Assembly (NCBI RefSeq): GCF_958295425.1
Contig: NC_081143.1
Span: forward strand, 25,299,586-25,363,585
Origin: Solea solea
Taxonomy: Eukaryota; Chordata; Actinopteri; Pleuronectiformes; Soleidae
DNA length: 64,000 nt
Reading direction: 5' to 3'
Shown piece after piece: positions 1-13,100 of this stretch (position 1 is the first letter of the stretch; the number at the start of each line of letters is the position of its first letter). Position numbers and translations under genes: made by a program. The notes under the pieces were generated by a model. That model worked only from the letters and a program-made list of their open reading frames with translations. It did not search any database and was not told where the DNA came from.

Positions 1-1026
1 GGTCATGGACTTCTTACCATTACCACAACCCTCTCTGAATAAAATGAAGTAGGTGAGGTCAGGTGTAACATTTCATAACACCTGGCTGTGATGTACAATA
101 GTACGACAGCTGCCTGTGCAGGCAAGAAAATGGGGCTATTTATTCTTTTAACGTAGATGTTGAAGCAAGAATGCGTTTCCGGTGTTATTTGTTTCGGCCG
201 AACACAGTAAACCACAGTAAAATGATGCAGCTGTAATTACATCTCCATACAGCCACAAATGGATATGATATACATACTGTGCTTAAGGGTAAAATTCAAT
301 ACTGACATACTTTTCTTAGCTGAACTAGATCAATTGTCTCCGTCAACACTGTGAAATGAATCCACACTTCATGTGCAGAACTCGTGGTCGAACAATGGGA
401 GAGTAAGAAAAAAAACAAAGCTCAGGGGAGGCACACAGGGAAGTGAAAAATCAAATAAACATAAAACAAATAGCAAGCGTGGGATGGGAGCACTATCAAA
501 AATACCCCCGACAATATCGACAATAGCTTATCAGTAAGGGCGGAAAGAACTGAGGCAGAATAAATACAACAGGAGCAGGACGTGCAACATGTACACTACA
601 CGGACAAAAGTATTCGGACGCCTGACCATTACAACAACAGAGACTGTAATGATGTATACATATACATATAATATGGAGTTAGCAGCTATAACAGCTTCCA
701 CACTTATTGGAAGACTTTCCTCAAGAAGTGTTTCTATAGAAATGTGTGTCCATTCATTCTGTAGAGCCTGATTGCAACACCTGAATTCAATACTTAACAG
801 GTGTGGTGGCCAAATACTTCTGTCCATATATTGTGTGATCAGAGGCGGGGCATGGAAGAGTGAAATCTTTAAAGTCGATGATTCAAAAACATAAATGTTA
901 TCCAGGGACGACAAAGAAAAAAAATCCGGCTCATTCAAACATGCAAAGGAGATCAGACTGAGAAACAAACAATAACTGGAAAGGCGAGAGGAAAACAAAC
1001 ATCGTGAACAAACAAATCAAACTCAC
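1..1026 (-). other. Terminal TAB1 intron, incomplete
   Basis: No coding sequence resembling the TAB1 C-terminus (the DFAEFYRLW block) is seen on the minus strand. The only recognisable content is a small Tc1-like remnant at about 593-833. Confidence 0.7.
593..833. mobile_element. Internally deleted Tc1/mariner-like element
   Basis: The left end contains GGACAAAAGTATTCGGACGC and the right end the inverse GGCCAAATACTTCTGTCC, giving inverted termini. Between them are stretches typical of a common fish Tc1 family (for example GGAGTTAGCAGCTATAACAG and CACCTGAATTCAATACTTAA). About 240 bp remain, far too short for a transposase. Confidence 0.75.
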
Positions 1027-1180
1027 CCTGGTGTGGGAGTGCCTTCCTCTAAGGTGGAGGCAGTGTTGGTTCCATTGGTGAGCGTACCTTGGGAGGGCAT
1101 GACCAGTGAGAGGGTGACACTGGTTTTACTGGTGCTCTGGCTGTTGGAGTAGGGCACAGACACAGGGTAGATACGACCAC
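1027..1180 (-). CDS. tab1: TAB1 coding exon 10 (last one inside the window)
   Basis: 154 nt, phase 1 in. Holds the p38-alpha docking region (GGRIYPVSVPYSNSQSTSKT and VTLSLVMPSQG) and the phosphosite-bearing ASTLEEGTPTP segment. Donor GTGAGT at 1026-1021 leads into an intron that runs off the left edge. The final exon, with the TAK1-binding tail, is not in the window. Confidence 0.95.
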
Positions 1181-4100
1181 CTGAGAGAAAAAAAATGTAT
1201 TTATAAAAGGTATACAAAAGTGCTCTTGTATTTGCTCTCTGTACAGTTTACCTTACTTAATCAAAAATTGTATTTAACTGTGATCAAAAAAGTACATGTA
1301 CCTTTAAGTATAAATGTCAAACCCCTGATTCTCTCAAATGTTTCAGTTCATGAAAAAATTAAATGTGGCCAAAGACCGCCTCAAATGTTTAAATACTGCT
1401 TACTTTTAAATCAGTGGTCAGAATTTCAACCAGAATTCAGTCTTTATTCTGGAAAAAAATATGAACTGATTCAAAGAGATTGTGTTCACCGACATATGGT
1501 TTGGTTTGAAAAACACAAATAATGACACTGCTGCTATAATGGATAAAGATACAGTAAATGTCCATAAAATAACATAATAATTAGCATATGTTAGGCTCAA
1601 AGAGGACGCATTCATTGTCAAAATTGAATGATGCCCAGTGATTATTAACAGTACGAAAAGGAATTTGTTGATGAGAGCATTTTGTTGGACCTTTTTTCCT
1701 TAGCATTTGTGTCCTTAAAAGAGTCTTCGTAACAAGTTGGTGATTAAAGAATGTTCACATTATCACCAGGTGACTATTATTAGCTTAAGACAGCTCCTAG
1801 ATGTGGGTTTTTGTCTCTGAGTGAAGACATTTTTTTAAGGCGAGCTAGCGGTTGACTTTCTTCTAAAAGGTTACGAGCCGGAAACCAAATAAGACGTTTT
1901 ATAAAGTCATAAATGAATGAGGAGCACTGGTGTTGGTGTAGTCGTTATGGAGGTCAGTCCATATATGTGTGATGCGTGAGCTGATTTTACCCTGTGTGGG
2001 CGTCAGCGCTCCGTCAGCCAGCGGGTAGTTGAGTGTGCGGATGAGCAGAGTCATGTCCTCGTGCCGGGAACAGTAGGTCGCCCTCTGACGGCCGGACACG
2101 TAGACGTCGTGGTGCAGCCTCTTGACGCGCTCCACCACCGACTGAGCCACTGCCTCCAGGCTGGTCTGCTGGGCCAGCTCTGCTGCTACCATGGCAACTA
2201 TTTCCTACAGTGACAGACGAGGAGGCGAGGAGTCAGAGGAAGCTATACTGATGTCGGCGGCGAGAGGAAGAATGATGAAGAGGACGGGGGGGGGGGGAAC
2301 AGACAGACATCCAGACTGATGTGGATAGAGAAGAGTAACAGATGGATGACATCAACAAAAAGGAGGAAAATGATAAATAAAACAGATGCAGTAAGTAGTT
2401 AATAAAATAGAAAAATAGGTGCAGACATAAAATAAAACGACCAGGGTCAAGTGTTGCATAATGATGATTCCTCTTTAAACCATTAAAGAAGAGGTGTCTT
2501 TCCCCGATTCTCTATTATTGATTAATGACAGGATATTCTCATTTATCCTTATACTCGTGTTATACTCTAGTGAAAATAACACTGACGGAGAAACCGTTGA
2601 AGCCATATTAAGAGCTGTGATGTCTCTTTTGTAAAATATGTATGGATTTAAGTAAACCAATACTTCTGTGAATCATAACTTCAACTGGAAACATTACTAC
2701 TTGTGTAGATTTATACTTTTCTGCATGTAATAGCAAGTAAGGAGGGGGGGGGAGATTCGTTTTTTTGGCTCCTTACCAGCTGTAAATGTCAAAATGTTGT
2801 GTTTGGGGTGGGTCAAAATATCGATTTGGTGACATATCGTCGTCCTTCCTTGTGCAATGGGGCTCTAAAGTAAACAGTCCCTGTCAGTTTCACTCTCAAA
2901 TGAATGAGGGAAACTTGGGCAGAAGTTACCTGGCTGAAGAAGAGGGGAGTTTACAGCAGTATAATGGCAAAATGGAAAGTTGTGCGAAGAGATGCTCCAC
3001 CCACATTAAATACATAGACTTTATGCACTTTGTTCTCTATGTTGTGAATAAATAGAGAGATCCTGCACTTGTAAATTTTCTGGCAATATACTGATGATCA
3101 CAGAACCGTCGTATTGTGATATTATTGGTATCGTGGACCATGTATCGTGAGGCACCCAGTGATTCCCACCCCTACTTTGTTTGGTGCATATTGTTTTTAA
3201 CTTTCTGTAACTGGTATTTATGATCGTCTGCCTCATATGTGAGAAAGTAACAATGTGGTTTGGCCTGGATGAATGTGGGCTAACCTGATTGGCCTGTTCG
3301 GGGCCGTGGGCGGACTCCAGGGCATTGATGAGACCTTCTGACATGAGCAACAGAAAGCCCGACACACTGTCCAAAGAATGGCTGCCATGAATCTCCGGCT
3401 CTGCGATGATTGGCTTAGCCTTGGCCGCACTGATGGTGGAGGAAGACAAGACGAGACGATTAGACGAGTAGATAAATGAAGGAAGTGGTAAAGACAGTGT
3501 GGAGGAGACAAGACAGCGAGAGAAGAACAGAGACATGCTCTTACTTCACCTGACATGAATTGAATACATCTGGTTATGCTCATGGATCTGCAGCATTGCT
3601 CAATGTGGCAAATTTCCTCCACTCTCTTTGATGGCATTAAGGATGAAATTGTATATATTCTACAGTATTGTGTTTCATTAAGCATCTTCCCAATGAGGAA
3701 TGTCTATTAGATATATGAGATGAATGCACTTGGCTTAAACAACAGACAGGAAATGAAGACATTTGAGAGAGGGGAGGGGGCGGGTCCTAGGATTTCATGA
3801 GACTCAGCTGTGGTTAATGTGAGAGCTGGAACAGAGTCACATCTGATATTAAAGCCTGCATTGTCCCTGGGCACACACACATACACACACATACACACAC
3901 ATACACACACAGACACACACAGACAAACATACACAGGTCTAGAGAGATTTGTAATAAATGTGTTTCATTAGCTGCCCCTGAAATACTGCAACCTTAAAGC
4001 TGCAGTATGCGGGAACGCTCGGCTAACACTTGATCGTTGAGTTTCATCCCCAAGTTGCTTTGGAATCAATGGTGCGTTCCATTTACATTGGAAGTCGGAG

Positions 4101-7100
4101 GTTGGAACTAAGAGACATGGACACAAATCTATGTCGGTCGAGTCATTGTTCGAAATACCATAATAACACGACACTTTTGCACACAGTTACAGTGTAGCAA
4201 CATGTCCACTAGGGGGTGTGTATAGCGATATATTCGATATAGCGAAATATTAAGACACCAGGTATCGATTTTTAGCACAATTTTTTAACTGATTTCACAA
4301 ATAAATATTACCTTTTTTTATATTAGAATAAAAACATAAATTGAGGTTTCAGCACACGACATGGTGCCAAATAATGCTCAGTTTACATTTTAAAAGCTAT
4401 ATTAAATTCTCCTTGCTGAAAGAGCTGCAAAACTTGTAGCACTGTTTAAAGGGTCCATTCAGTAAAAATGCAAAATGAAGGCTGAAATACAAATGGAAAC
4501 GGTTAGGTGAAAATGATGATTATATTGGCATGACTAGTTTGACTTTGTGTTATCTGTCTGTGTTCTATTTTGTTAAAATAAAAATGTTTATAGTGGGGGT
4601 GAATAGTTCTTTTATTTTATTGGATGAAACAGATGCTGACAAAGACACTATACGATATCGCAATATCCTGATAATATCGTATCGTGATGACATTGTATCT
4701 CTGGTGATTCCCACCCCTAATGTCCACAGATAAAATACAGGAGGAGATTGGGATATTGGGGGAGTGTCTATACGATGCTTATTTGTGGCATCCGTGTGAA
4801 CTGTGGCTTCACCTGAGCAGGTCGATTTCATTGTAGTTCAATTTGACCCGGTAGTCCCCCAGTCTCCTGGTGCTACTCTGTCCCACAATCTGTCCCGCCT
4901 GCCTCACACGCGCCGAATCCACACCTAGAGAGGAGGGGAGACAATGGAAAATGGAATGAAATTCAAACAACCCTTTTCTTTGTGGGTTTGAAAATCCATA
5001 AACACGTTTTAAGAAGTTCTTCAACCACAGAAAACGCCCCCAAAAGCAACTCCAAATGCTGCAGTACAGGCCTGAACGTAGTGTTGTACTAATTTTTAAT
5101 ACAAATAAAGCTTTATTCGAATACATTTACAAAAGCCAGGGCAACTAAGGAAAGAAAATACAAGTTAACATAAAGCCAACAAACCAAATGATCTCCAGAG
5201 GAACAAGACATATGCAATGAGTAGAAGCAGGAGGCGGAGGGGTGGGGGGGTGAATGTGTCTGTGTGCGGGCGGATGAAAATATGGGGGGACAGGTCACCT
5301 TCTGCTCGGTTAATGGAATGACTTCCATTTCATTTAAATCATTCAGAGAGAGAGAGGGAGAGAGAGGCCTGAAAAACAGAGCAATTACGTGACTCCCAAC
5401 TGGCAGAGATGGAGAGAAGGAGCAAGAGAACAAACAGTGACGGAGCTCTGCCTCCTCGTCTAATGGTGCGGCATCAAAGTTTGGTAAAAAAAAAACAATG
5501 CAGCCGATTCCACATTATATTTATTGCAGGTGCCAGGCTGCAAAGCGATGCTTCTTCTGCAGGGGCTAATCACAATGTATGTATTTTCTGTGACGTAGGC
5601 CACCCTTCATTACTGGACCATTAGCTCGGCTATTTACCATGGACGAATGACCCAGAGAGAGAGAGACAGAGTGTGTGTCTCTGTGCCAGCTAATCTGCAC
5701 TAATGGCCGTCTCTGTCTGTTGCCAGGTATAAGGTGTGTCTAAATGTACTTAAAGTTGTCTACTTTAATAAATGGATTTGTACCGGTGCAACTGAGATAC
5801 GTGTATATTTATCAGTTAGATTTAGGGCCGTGCATTGGCAAGAAGAATGTGGAACAGGCCAGCTGACAGTCTTGGCTATGCTCAGGACGAGATAATCTTA
5901 GATGGGCCCCCCCAACCTGCGGCATGCTGAGACGAGCAGGAAATTAATATATAGCATTTAAAAACAGGGCTGATAGTGTGTTCTGTCTCCTCCTCCTCCT
6001 TTCTCCTTCCCTCTCCTTGTATGCCCCCCCCCCCTTCTCCTCATGCTCTCCTTCTCTGTACATCCCATCTCTGGAATTTATTGCACAAGTTGACTTTTTC
6101 CTCTACGTCATAGGAGAAAAGCACTAAGTGCATAAATATAAGAGTAAGCAAAACAACCTTTTTTGGAGCTGCTATATATTATCATCCAGTTCCTATCGTT
6201 TTGAGAGTGATAGGTTCATTCGATCATTTTAGTTTTAGTTCCACGCACTGGACTTTCTGACGGGCAAAATTAACTCAAACAAAGTCAAAAGCTGTGTCAG
6301 TGGAACAAACCATTTTTGTGTTGGGGGTGGGGGTGTTCTTGACCACTATTTCAAGGACAAAAAGGGGGAGAAAAAGAGTTTTATGAAACTCAAGTATTAC
6401 ATATGTTTTTCCACAAATAGGCCTATTTTGAACAATTATTAATGGCGTTAATTGATTGGTTGGAGGGCCCTTTACCATGGGCCTGGGACAATTAACCCGT
6501 TTGTCCTCGTCGCCGGGCGTGATATTGTACAAAGACTCTCATAGTAAAAATGGTTACATTATACACATTCACATTATGCAGTTTTCTTCCATGTTTAATA
6601 TCAGAAATATAAGAATGTAAATGAATATGGTTGTCTGATTATGGCAACTGTCCACTAACGGGAGCTTTGTGGTCTAAGTTATTTTAAAAAAATGATGTCC
6701 TAATACTTCTGTAAAATTAATCAATGTATTTTTGGTTGTTTAATATTTATAAACATGTATCTGCGTCTCACCCAGAGCGGCCAGTCTCTGCAGCTCATCC
6801 TCGTTGTCGGTGCTGTGCGGTCGGCCGATCTGGAGAACCTGGTTCTGGCCATCGCTGCTGGATTTGCACAGCAGCACCCTGTTAGTACCTGGAACCACAG
6901 GGAACATGGAGCATGAGCGTAAAGGTTTCCACAAAAATCTGTAACAGCATTTACCCTTAAATTACCCTTAAAATAATTGAAGAATTGTGTTGGTTTAAAA
7001 GACTGTTACTAGTGCCTTTGACTCAGTTAATCTTTTTTCAGAATAAAAGAATTTTGCTTGACTTTGTTGTTTTTGTGAAGATAAGCAAATTATCTTGAGT

Positions 7101-10100
7101 GTTTTTTAAACTGATTTTTGAATTCATCTACAGGGCCGGATATAAATGCCGGCAGACCAGTTTTGGCCCACAGGCCACCAGTTGCTGACCTCTAGTTTAA
7201 GGAGTTGTACATCTGTCATTCATGTGGGGGTAACAAGCATTATTATTATTTTTATGACAAGAACTAATGGAATCCTATTTTATTGTGAAAAGCTGCATAA
7301 CTTAGGACTTAAAAAACCATAAGCTCAACTCGACTCTAACCCTAAAACCAAGTCTCGCCACGTAAAACAGCTGTTTGAAGCTCAGAGGACGAGCCATGAT
7401 GTCATCTCAGTGAGGGTTTTAAAGCCAAATTGGTCCTGATAACTGCAGGAAGACACACACACACACACAGCATATCAAATTATGGGTCATACGACCTTAA
7501 CTGTCAAATCCATTTCACATCAGCACGCAGCTGCCAGTGCATTTTAGAGCACACTTATGCTGATGTTTAAACCTCTGTGGGATTCATGTTCTGTCAACTT
7601 TGAACTCTTGACCCCCTCACAGAGTGTGGAGAACAGTCCCGCTTTCTACCCAGTACTAATTGCTTCATCCCCCCCCCCAAACCCTGTTTTATCTCCGTGC
7701 CATGTCCTTGGAAATGAAAAGAGTGAGTTTAACAAAATACTACCTCACATGTGGAGCATGTGGATTTAGGAAATACAGCTACACTGCAACTACTAGAAAA
7801 CAAGCCATATATTCTTAAATTTATGTAAATGTTCTTGTTTTAAGAAAAAAGAATCTGAGAAATGGGGGTAATGGGGGTTTTGCTTGGCTAGAATTCTTAA
7901 AACTATCCTGTAAAGAAGGTTGCGCCTATCACAAGCAAGGGAATTTACTTAAAATAAGTCTTCCCTTACTTGATTAAGCTGATTTTAATCATTTATATCA
8001 TAGAATTTCTTAAATTTGCACACACACCAACCAGTGATGGGGAATCTCACTTCTGTATTATATATCCTAAGGAGCAGGAGGAACATAAACCATTGTTTTA
8101 GTGAATTTGTTACTGGTAATTATATCTTAAAGTAAGCTGTAATATCTTAGTTAGATAATTTTTACTTTCCTGACAATGTCTGCAGCGAGAGTGCAGGACT
8201 AGGAAGAAAAAAAATCATTGCCAAGTTACATCTTACAAGCGTCATCTCATCTACAGCAGCTGCAGTCCGGTCAACTTTGATGATTCCTAAGAAGAGATGC
8301 CTAAAAAGGACTGTGGCTCCTGGGGGTTTTCTGTGAGTATCTGTCTCCCACACTCTCATTTCATGTTCCTCATTTGAATTGTCCTAGGTGTGAAGGCTGC
8401 CGCGTGAAATTATAAACGACAGATGCCTCTTTTCCATTTCAAGTGGGAATGTAAAACATGATATACATATTTTTCCACACTAATATTTAGTGGGTTTACA
8501 TGGGATTAACGGGGTGAACCTGCCAAAAGAATACAACATTTCCTGTTGTGAGTGGTTGTTCTGCTGTCATTAAAGCAGGACTATGCAGTTTTTTTACCCT
8601 AATTTAACAGCTTCAGAATCACTGTGATGGTTAAATGTCTTGTTGCGGGGAGATTGGGGGATGTATCCACTACCCCTAACGTCTGTTAGTGGAAAAAACG
8701 TAAATTCAGGAATCTCACGGCACTACACACACACATGCCCCCTAGCCAGATACGAGCTATTAGATCGATGCAGCGAAAGCATTATTTTAGAAAAGAAGCA
8801 GAAGAGAAAACCAGAGGAAGCAAGGAAGAGGAAACCGAGCGGAGGCCACATCAGACCGGCTTTTTTTTTTTTTTTGAATGCAGACAATTAAAAAAAAAAG
8901 AAAGAAGAAGTGAAAACGAATGCACATGGCCAGAAGACGGGAAGGAAGGAGGGAACAATCAGCAGAGAGTTTCTACAACAGTGAGGGTAAAGCGGTAGAC
9001 AATGAATGAATGGATGTTTATGGTGGTTGTTGATGTCAGGATAATTTGTATCAACAATCTCTACTGCTGCTTGTATAAATAACATTGTAGTTCTATTCTA
9101 TTGTCCTGTCTAAACATATCACTTGATACAATTATTGTATATCTGCCTTGAGATGATGTATGTTGTGATTCAGCGCTATACAAATAAAATTGAATTGAAT
9201 TGTAAAAAAAAACAGCAACAGTGATATCCCTATAGCTGTAAAAAGCAAAGTTCACAACAGATACTCATTTAAATGCCGGAAGATGAATGTGCCCGATGTG
9301 GAAATGATCCAGGAATTTGCATTTCTGCCAAAGAATTCAACAACAATGAAATTAGTGTGCTGTTCACCAACGCTGAACCTGTTTTAACACAGGTTTTTAT
9401 ATGGAGTATTACACAAACATACACTCGGCGCGAGTCATCGCACCACCACCCCTGCAGCTGTTGTTTGCGAGGGTCAAAAACAATGACTAATGCTGTAGGT
9501 TTGTTTTGAATCAACAGTCAAAAATAGTTCCAACATCTGTCCGAAAGCCTCAGCCTCTTTTATGGAAACAAACTTTCTGCACAGGGGATGTAAAACATGT
9601 GTTTTCTGGCTGGGCATTTCATCGTGTGACACTCCCACTCATTTTGGTTCAGGCTCTACATCTGAACCATGGCTAATCCTCATTTTGTGGTCATGTGTGG
9701 CAAAATAACTTAGATTATGGTGCATGTTTTTTGTATTATTTGTATTGAGCTGAATAACACTGTCTAGACAAGTCACTCCCAGAAACTGAACCCAAACACA
9801 TTATTATTACATATTAAATATTTATTTTTTCCATTTATTTCTTATGACTAAAGGCTGCCCCAGAGTTATAGCAGACGCAATCAGAGTCTCTCCTACTTCA
9901 ACTTGTGAGCATTAAACATGTTGGACAGGGAAACGGACGTTGAGTACTTTAGTTTAGAAACCGTAACTTGTACAAGCTACAGCTCCTCAGCCACGACTTC
10001 ATCCACAGTTTCTCAACACAAAACAACACCTACTAACTCACGGCGATGTCTGTTTATGCTCTGAAGTCATATTAAATCAGGCCAGTTTTGTCAAGTCTGT

Positions 10101-13100
10101 GCCTTCTCAGGATTAAAACACCGAAAACCGGTTTCGAAGTTCATTGTGTCTGTCGTCTCCCACTATTTAAAATAAAGTCAGATTTGAAAATCCTGGTCTT
10201 ATGAGTCACATTATTGTCATGCTCTTTAAATCATTAAATCCGTCCATTTGTCTGATCACGATATTGCTCATTTTGGTCCGACACTTTTACAAATTGTACT
10301 AATTATACTAATTTCTTCTCATCATAAAAACATTATCTCTAAAATAGGAATAGAGGTAGCGGTCGCTTTGTCTTTGCATGGCTTCACCAAATGACCCCGT
10401 GTAATCCACCCTTGGGGATGTGACCTTGAGCAACACACCGACACTCTATCACCAACAGCACAATGAGCATTGTTCTGTAGCTGTTGTTGCCCTCCTTTTT
10501 AGTAAATGACTCTGTGACATAGAAGACCTTTAATTGTGTTTTAAAAGTTTTAGAAAGTTATCTATATCAAGGGCCAGATGAGTAGATGTATCAGTTTCTA
10601 AAGGATTCTCCCACTATCAGAAATTAGACATAAATATACAACAAAAATATCGATAGAAATCATGAATATATGTGTTTTTAAGATCAATGTCAGTGCTTGC
10701 TAACTGGAAGATCACAGCCATGTTGATCTGTAATTAACGTGGTTCATGATATAACTTTGGTGAACAGCATTTAGTCATAATAATAACAATCATAACACTA
10801 ATGAAATATATAATATACAACTGTGTAGCACCTTTCATACATGAAATGAGCTCAAATGGCTTGACAGTGAAATATTTACAGACATGAAGTGCATGATTAG
10901 GAATAATAAGGCAAGTAAAGTGAATTAAAAACATGAAGGACAAAAAAGAATCAGCACAACCATCCAACAAATGCATGTACTACACACACACACACACACA
11001 CACACAGGGATCTCCTCAAGAAATGAGATAATCCATATGAATGAGGTTTGGCCCAATGCCCCTTAGTTTCTTTTGTGTTCACCTCGACTTGATTTAATGA
11101 ACTGAATTTGAAATAATATTGTGAAAAGCCTGTGTGAACTCAACCACAAGGCTTAAGCCGTGTCTGTGGCCTCTGCTCCTGCTCATATGAATTCATCCTG
11201 GCTTGAAAGAGAGAGCAAACAACAAATCCAACTCTATTTAAAGCCTGCCATCTGCTGGCTTAAAGCAAGTACTGAAATTAGAGCGCTTAAGGCTGAGGAA
11301 GTGTCATGTAAATCTCATTATTAAGTCTACCAATAAGAGACTGGGTATTTTGGCGACTCTGTGTGACCTGGTGTGTGTTTTCATACCTAGATTGGCAATG
11401 TAGAGCTTGTTGTTAAGGATGAGCGCCACCGCAGCCGTTGCTCCTCCCGACACCTCCAGCTCCAGCTCCTTCAGCCGCTCCTGGAGGAGGGAAGGGGAGG
11501 AGAAAGTGGGAGTAAGGTGAGTAAGGTTAGACAAGAACATGAAGTGGATGAGGAGGAAGGAGAAAGGAGGAGGAGGAGACAAAAAAGGGCAACAAACTCA
11601 ATCGGAGGAGGGAAAGGAAATGAGAGAAAAGATAAAAGAGGAGATGTGAAAGAAAAGAGGGTTGAGCGCGAGGATGAGATGAAAGGCAAGTGGAAAGAAG
11701 AGGAAACGGGGGGAGAAGGAAAAAAGGAAACAAGCAGGAGGTGAGATGAAAAAGGATAAGAGATGAGTGAGATAGTGGAGATGAAAGAAATAGGTAAACA
11801 AAACCAGAGAAAGTGTGCAAAGAGAGGGAAATGCGTTCCTAATGAATCCTCCTTTTTCCTTATAGAGAGACTTGTTTTTGGCAGTGCACCACGATATCAA
11901 CACCATCCGCTAGAACACTGGGGAGGAAAAGATGGAGGGAGGAAGAAAGAAAGAAGAGAGCTGGATCCAGCGAAGGGAAAAGTGACAGAAGCTTATCTAA
12001 TGAAACAGGCTCATGGAACCATATGAACCACTTTGAATATAACAAGCTCGTTCTCCGGTGGTTAAGAATTAGCTCACGCTGATGCCCAAATCTACAGTTG
12101 CTATGGAAACCAGCAGAGAAATCCCCGTCTTAATTTTCAGCTTAACCCGTCAACATGCTTTGCAAAGTTAAGTGTGTGTGTGTGTGTGTGTGTGTGTTTA
12201 CCTCATTATGCGGCAGGACGTAGTTGGACAGGTGAGCCTTTTCTGCCAGAGTGTCATCTATTGTCTCAAAGTAACTCTTCTCCACCACATCGAAGGCCTG
12301 CGACAACAATAACATGTATTAGTGCCAAGGCTGGTAATTGATTAAAAAAATTTCCGATACGGAACTGATATCTAGACTTTGAAACCAATAGAACAACTTT
12401 GTGTTCTCATATTTGTTGTTTGCACAATCAAGTGTTTATTTTAAATTTGTTGTGTCTTTTTTGATCCTCTTGACAGACCCTCTCACTAACTATCATATCT
12501 GCCAAACCACTTTGGGAAGTGGTCTCCGCTCCACCTACAACAACTACGTGAGTGGAAATACGTCGATTTTCCACTTCTTCCCTTGCTTCAATAAGCAAAA
12601 ACAAGTCCATACGCTAACATTTTATTGTTGTTGTTGACATGGCGACACACAGGATGCGACGCTGTAGTCAGCTGCTGGAAATCTTTGCACAACAGGAGGA
12701 GGAGGTGATGTAAGGGGGGTATGACCGTGATCGGATAGCAACCGGATTTTGATGTGGACACCGGAGACACGTGTTAATACCAGGTGTAAATGCATGTAAA
12801 CACATTCTAATGCCAGGTGTAAAGGGGGCCATGGAGAAGAGAAGACTCCTGCTGTGAGGCTGCAGGTACCACTGATAGAGAAAGAGGGAGGCAGAGTGCA
12901 GGACTATAGCTAAAGGTGTTTGTGTCATTAAACTGCAAATAAAATGGTGAAGGTGTCACATTGTTACATGTTTGTAGAACAGGAAGTTCTGTATAAGAAA
13001 CATAGCACAGTATTTTTCAAAATTTCGACGGTTTCACTGCATACAACAGTATAACATCCAGAATAGATGCTTTGCTTTGCTGTCAATCCATACATTTTCG

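Larger units (their letters stand above)
1181..3284 (-). other. TAB1 introns flanking exon 9
   Basis: Intron sequence at 1181-1990 and 2205-3284. The first shows nothing beyond unique AT-rich DNA. The second has short G-runs (about 2287-2298 and 2743-2751) and the terminus of a hAT-like repeat near 3087-3174. Confidence 0.7.
6889..11386 (-). other. TAB1 intron 5 (largest TAB1 intron)
   Basis: 4.5 kb with no supported gene. Holds a dispersed repeat at about 8571-8700 that recurs at 21160-21260, a retroposon tail at about 9130-9202, and CA microsatellites at about 7452-7470 and 10982-11006. Confidence 0.7.

Noticed and set aside
11304..11906. Several overlapping frames near TAB1 exon 5
   Set aside because: Shadows of the exon and of the purine-rich intron stretch next to it.
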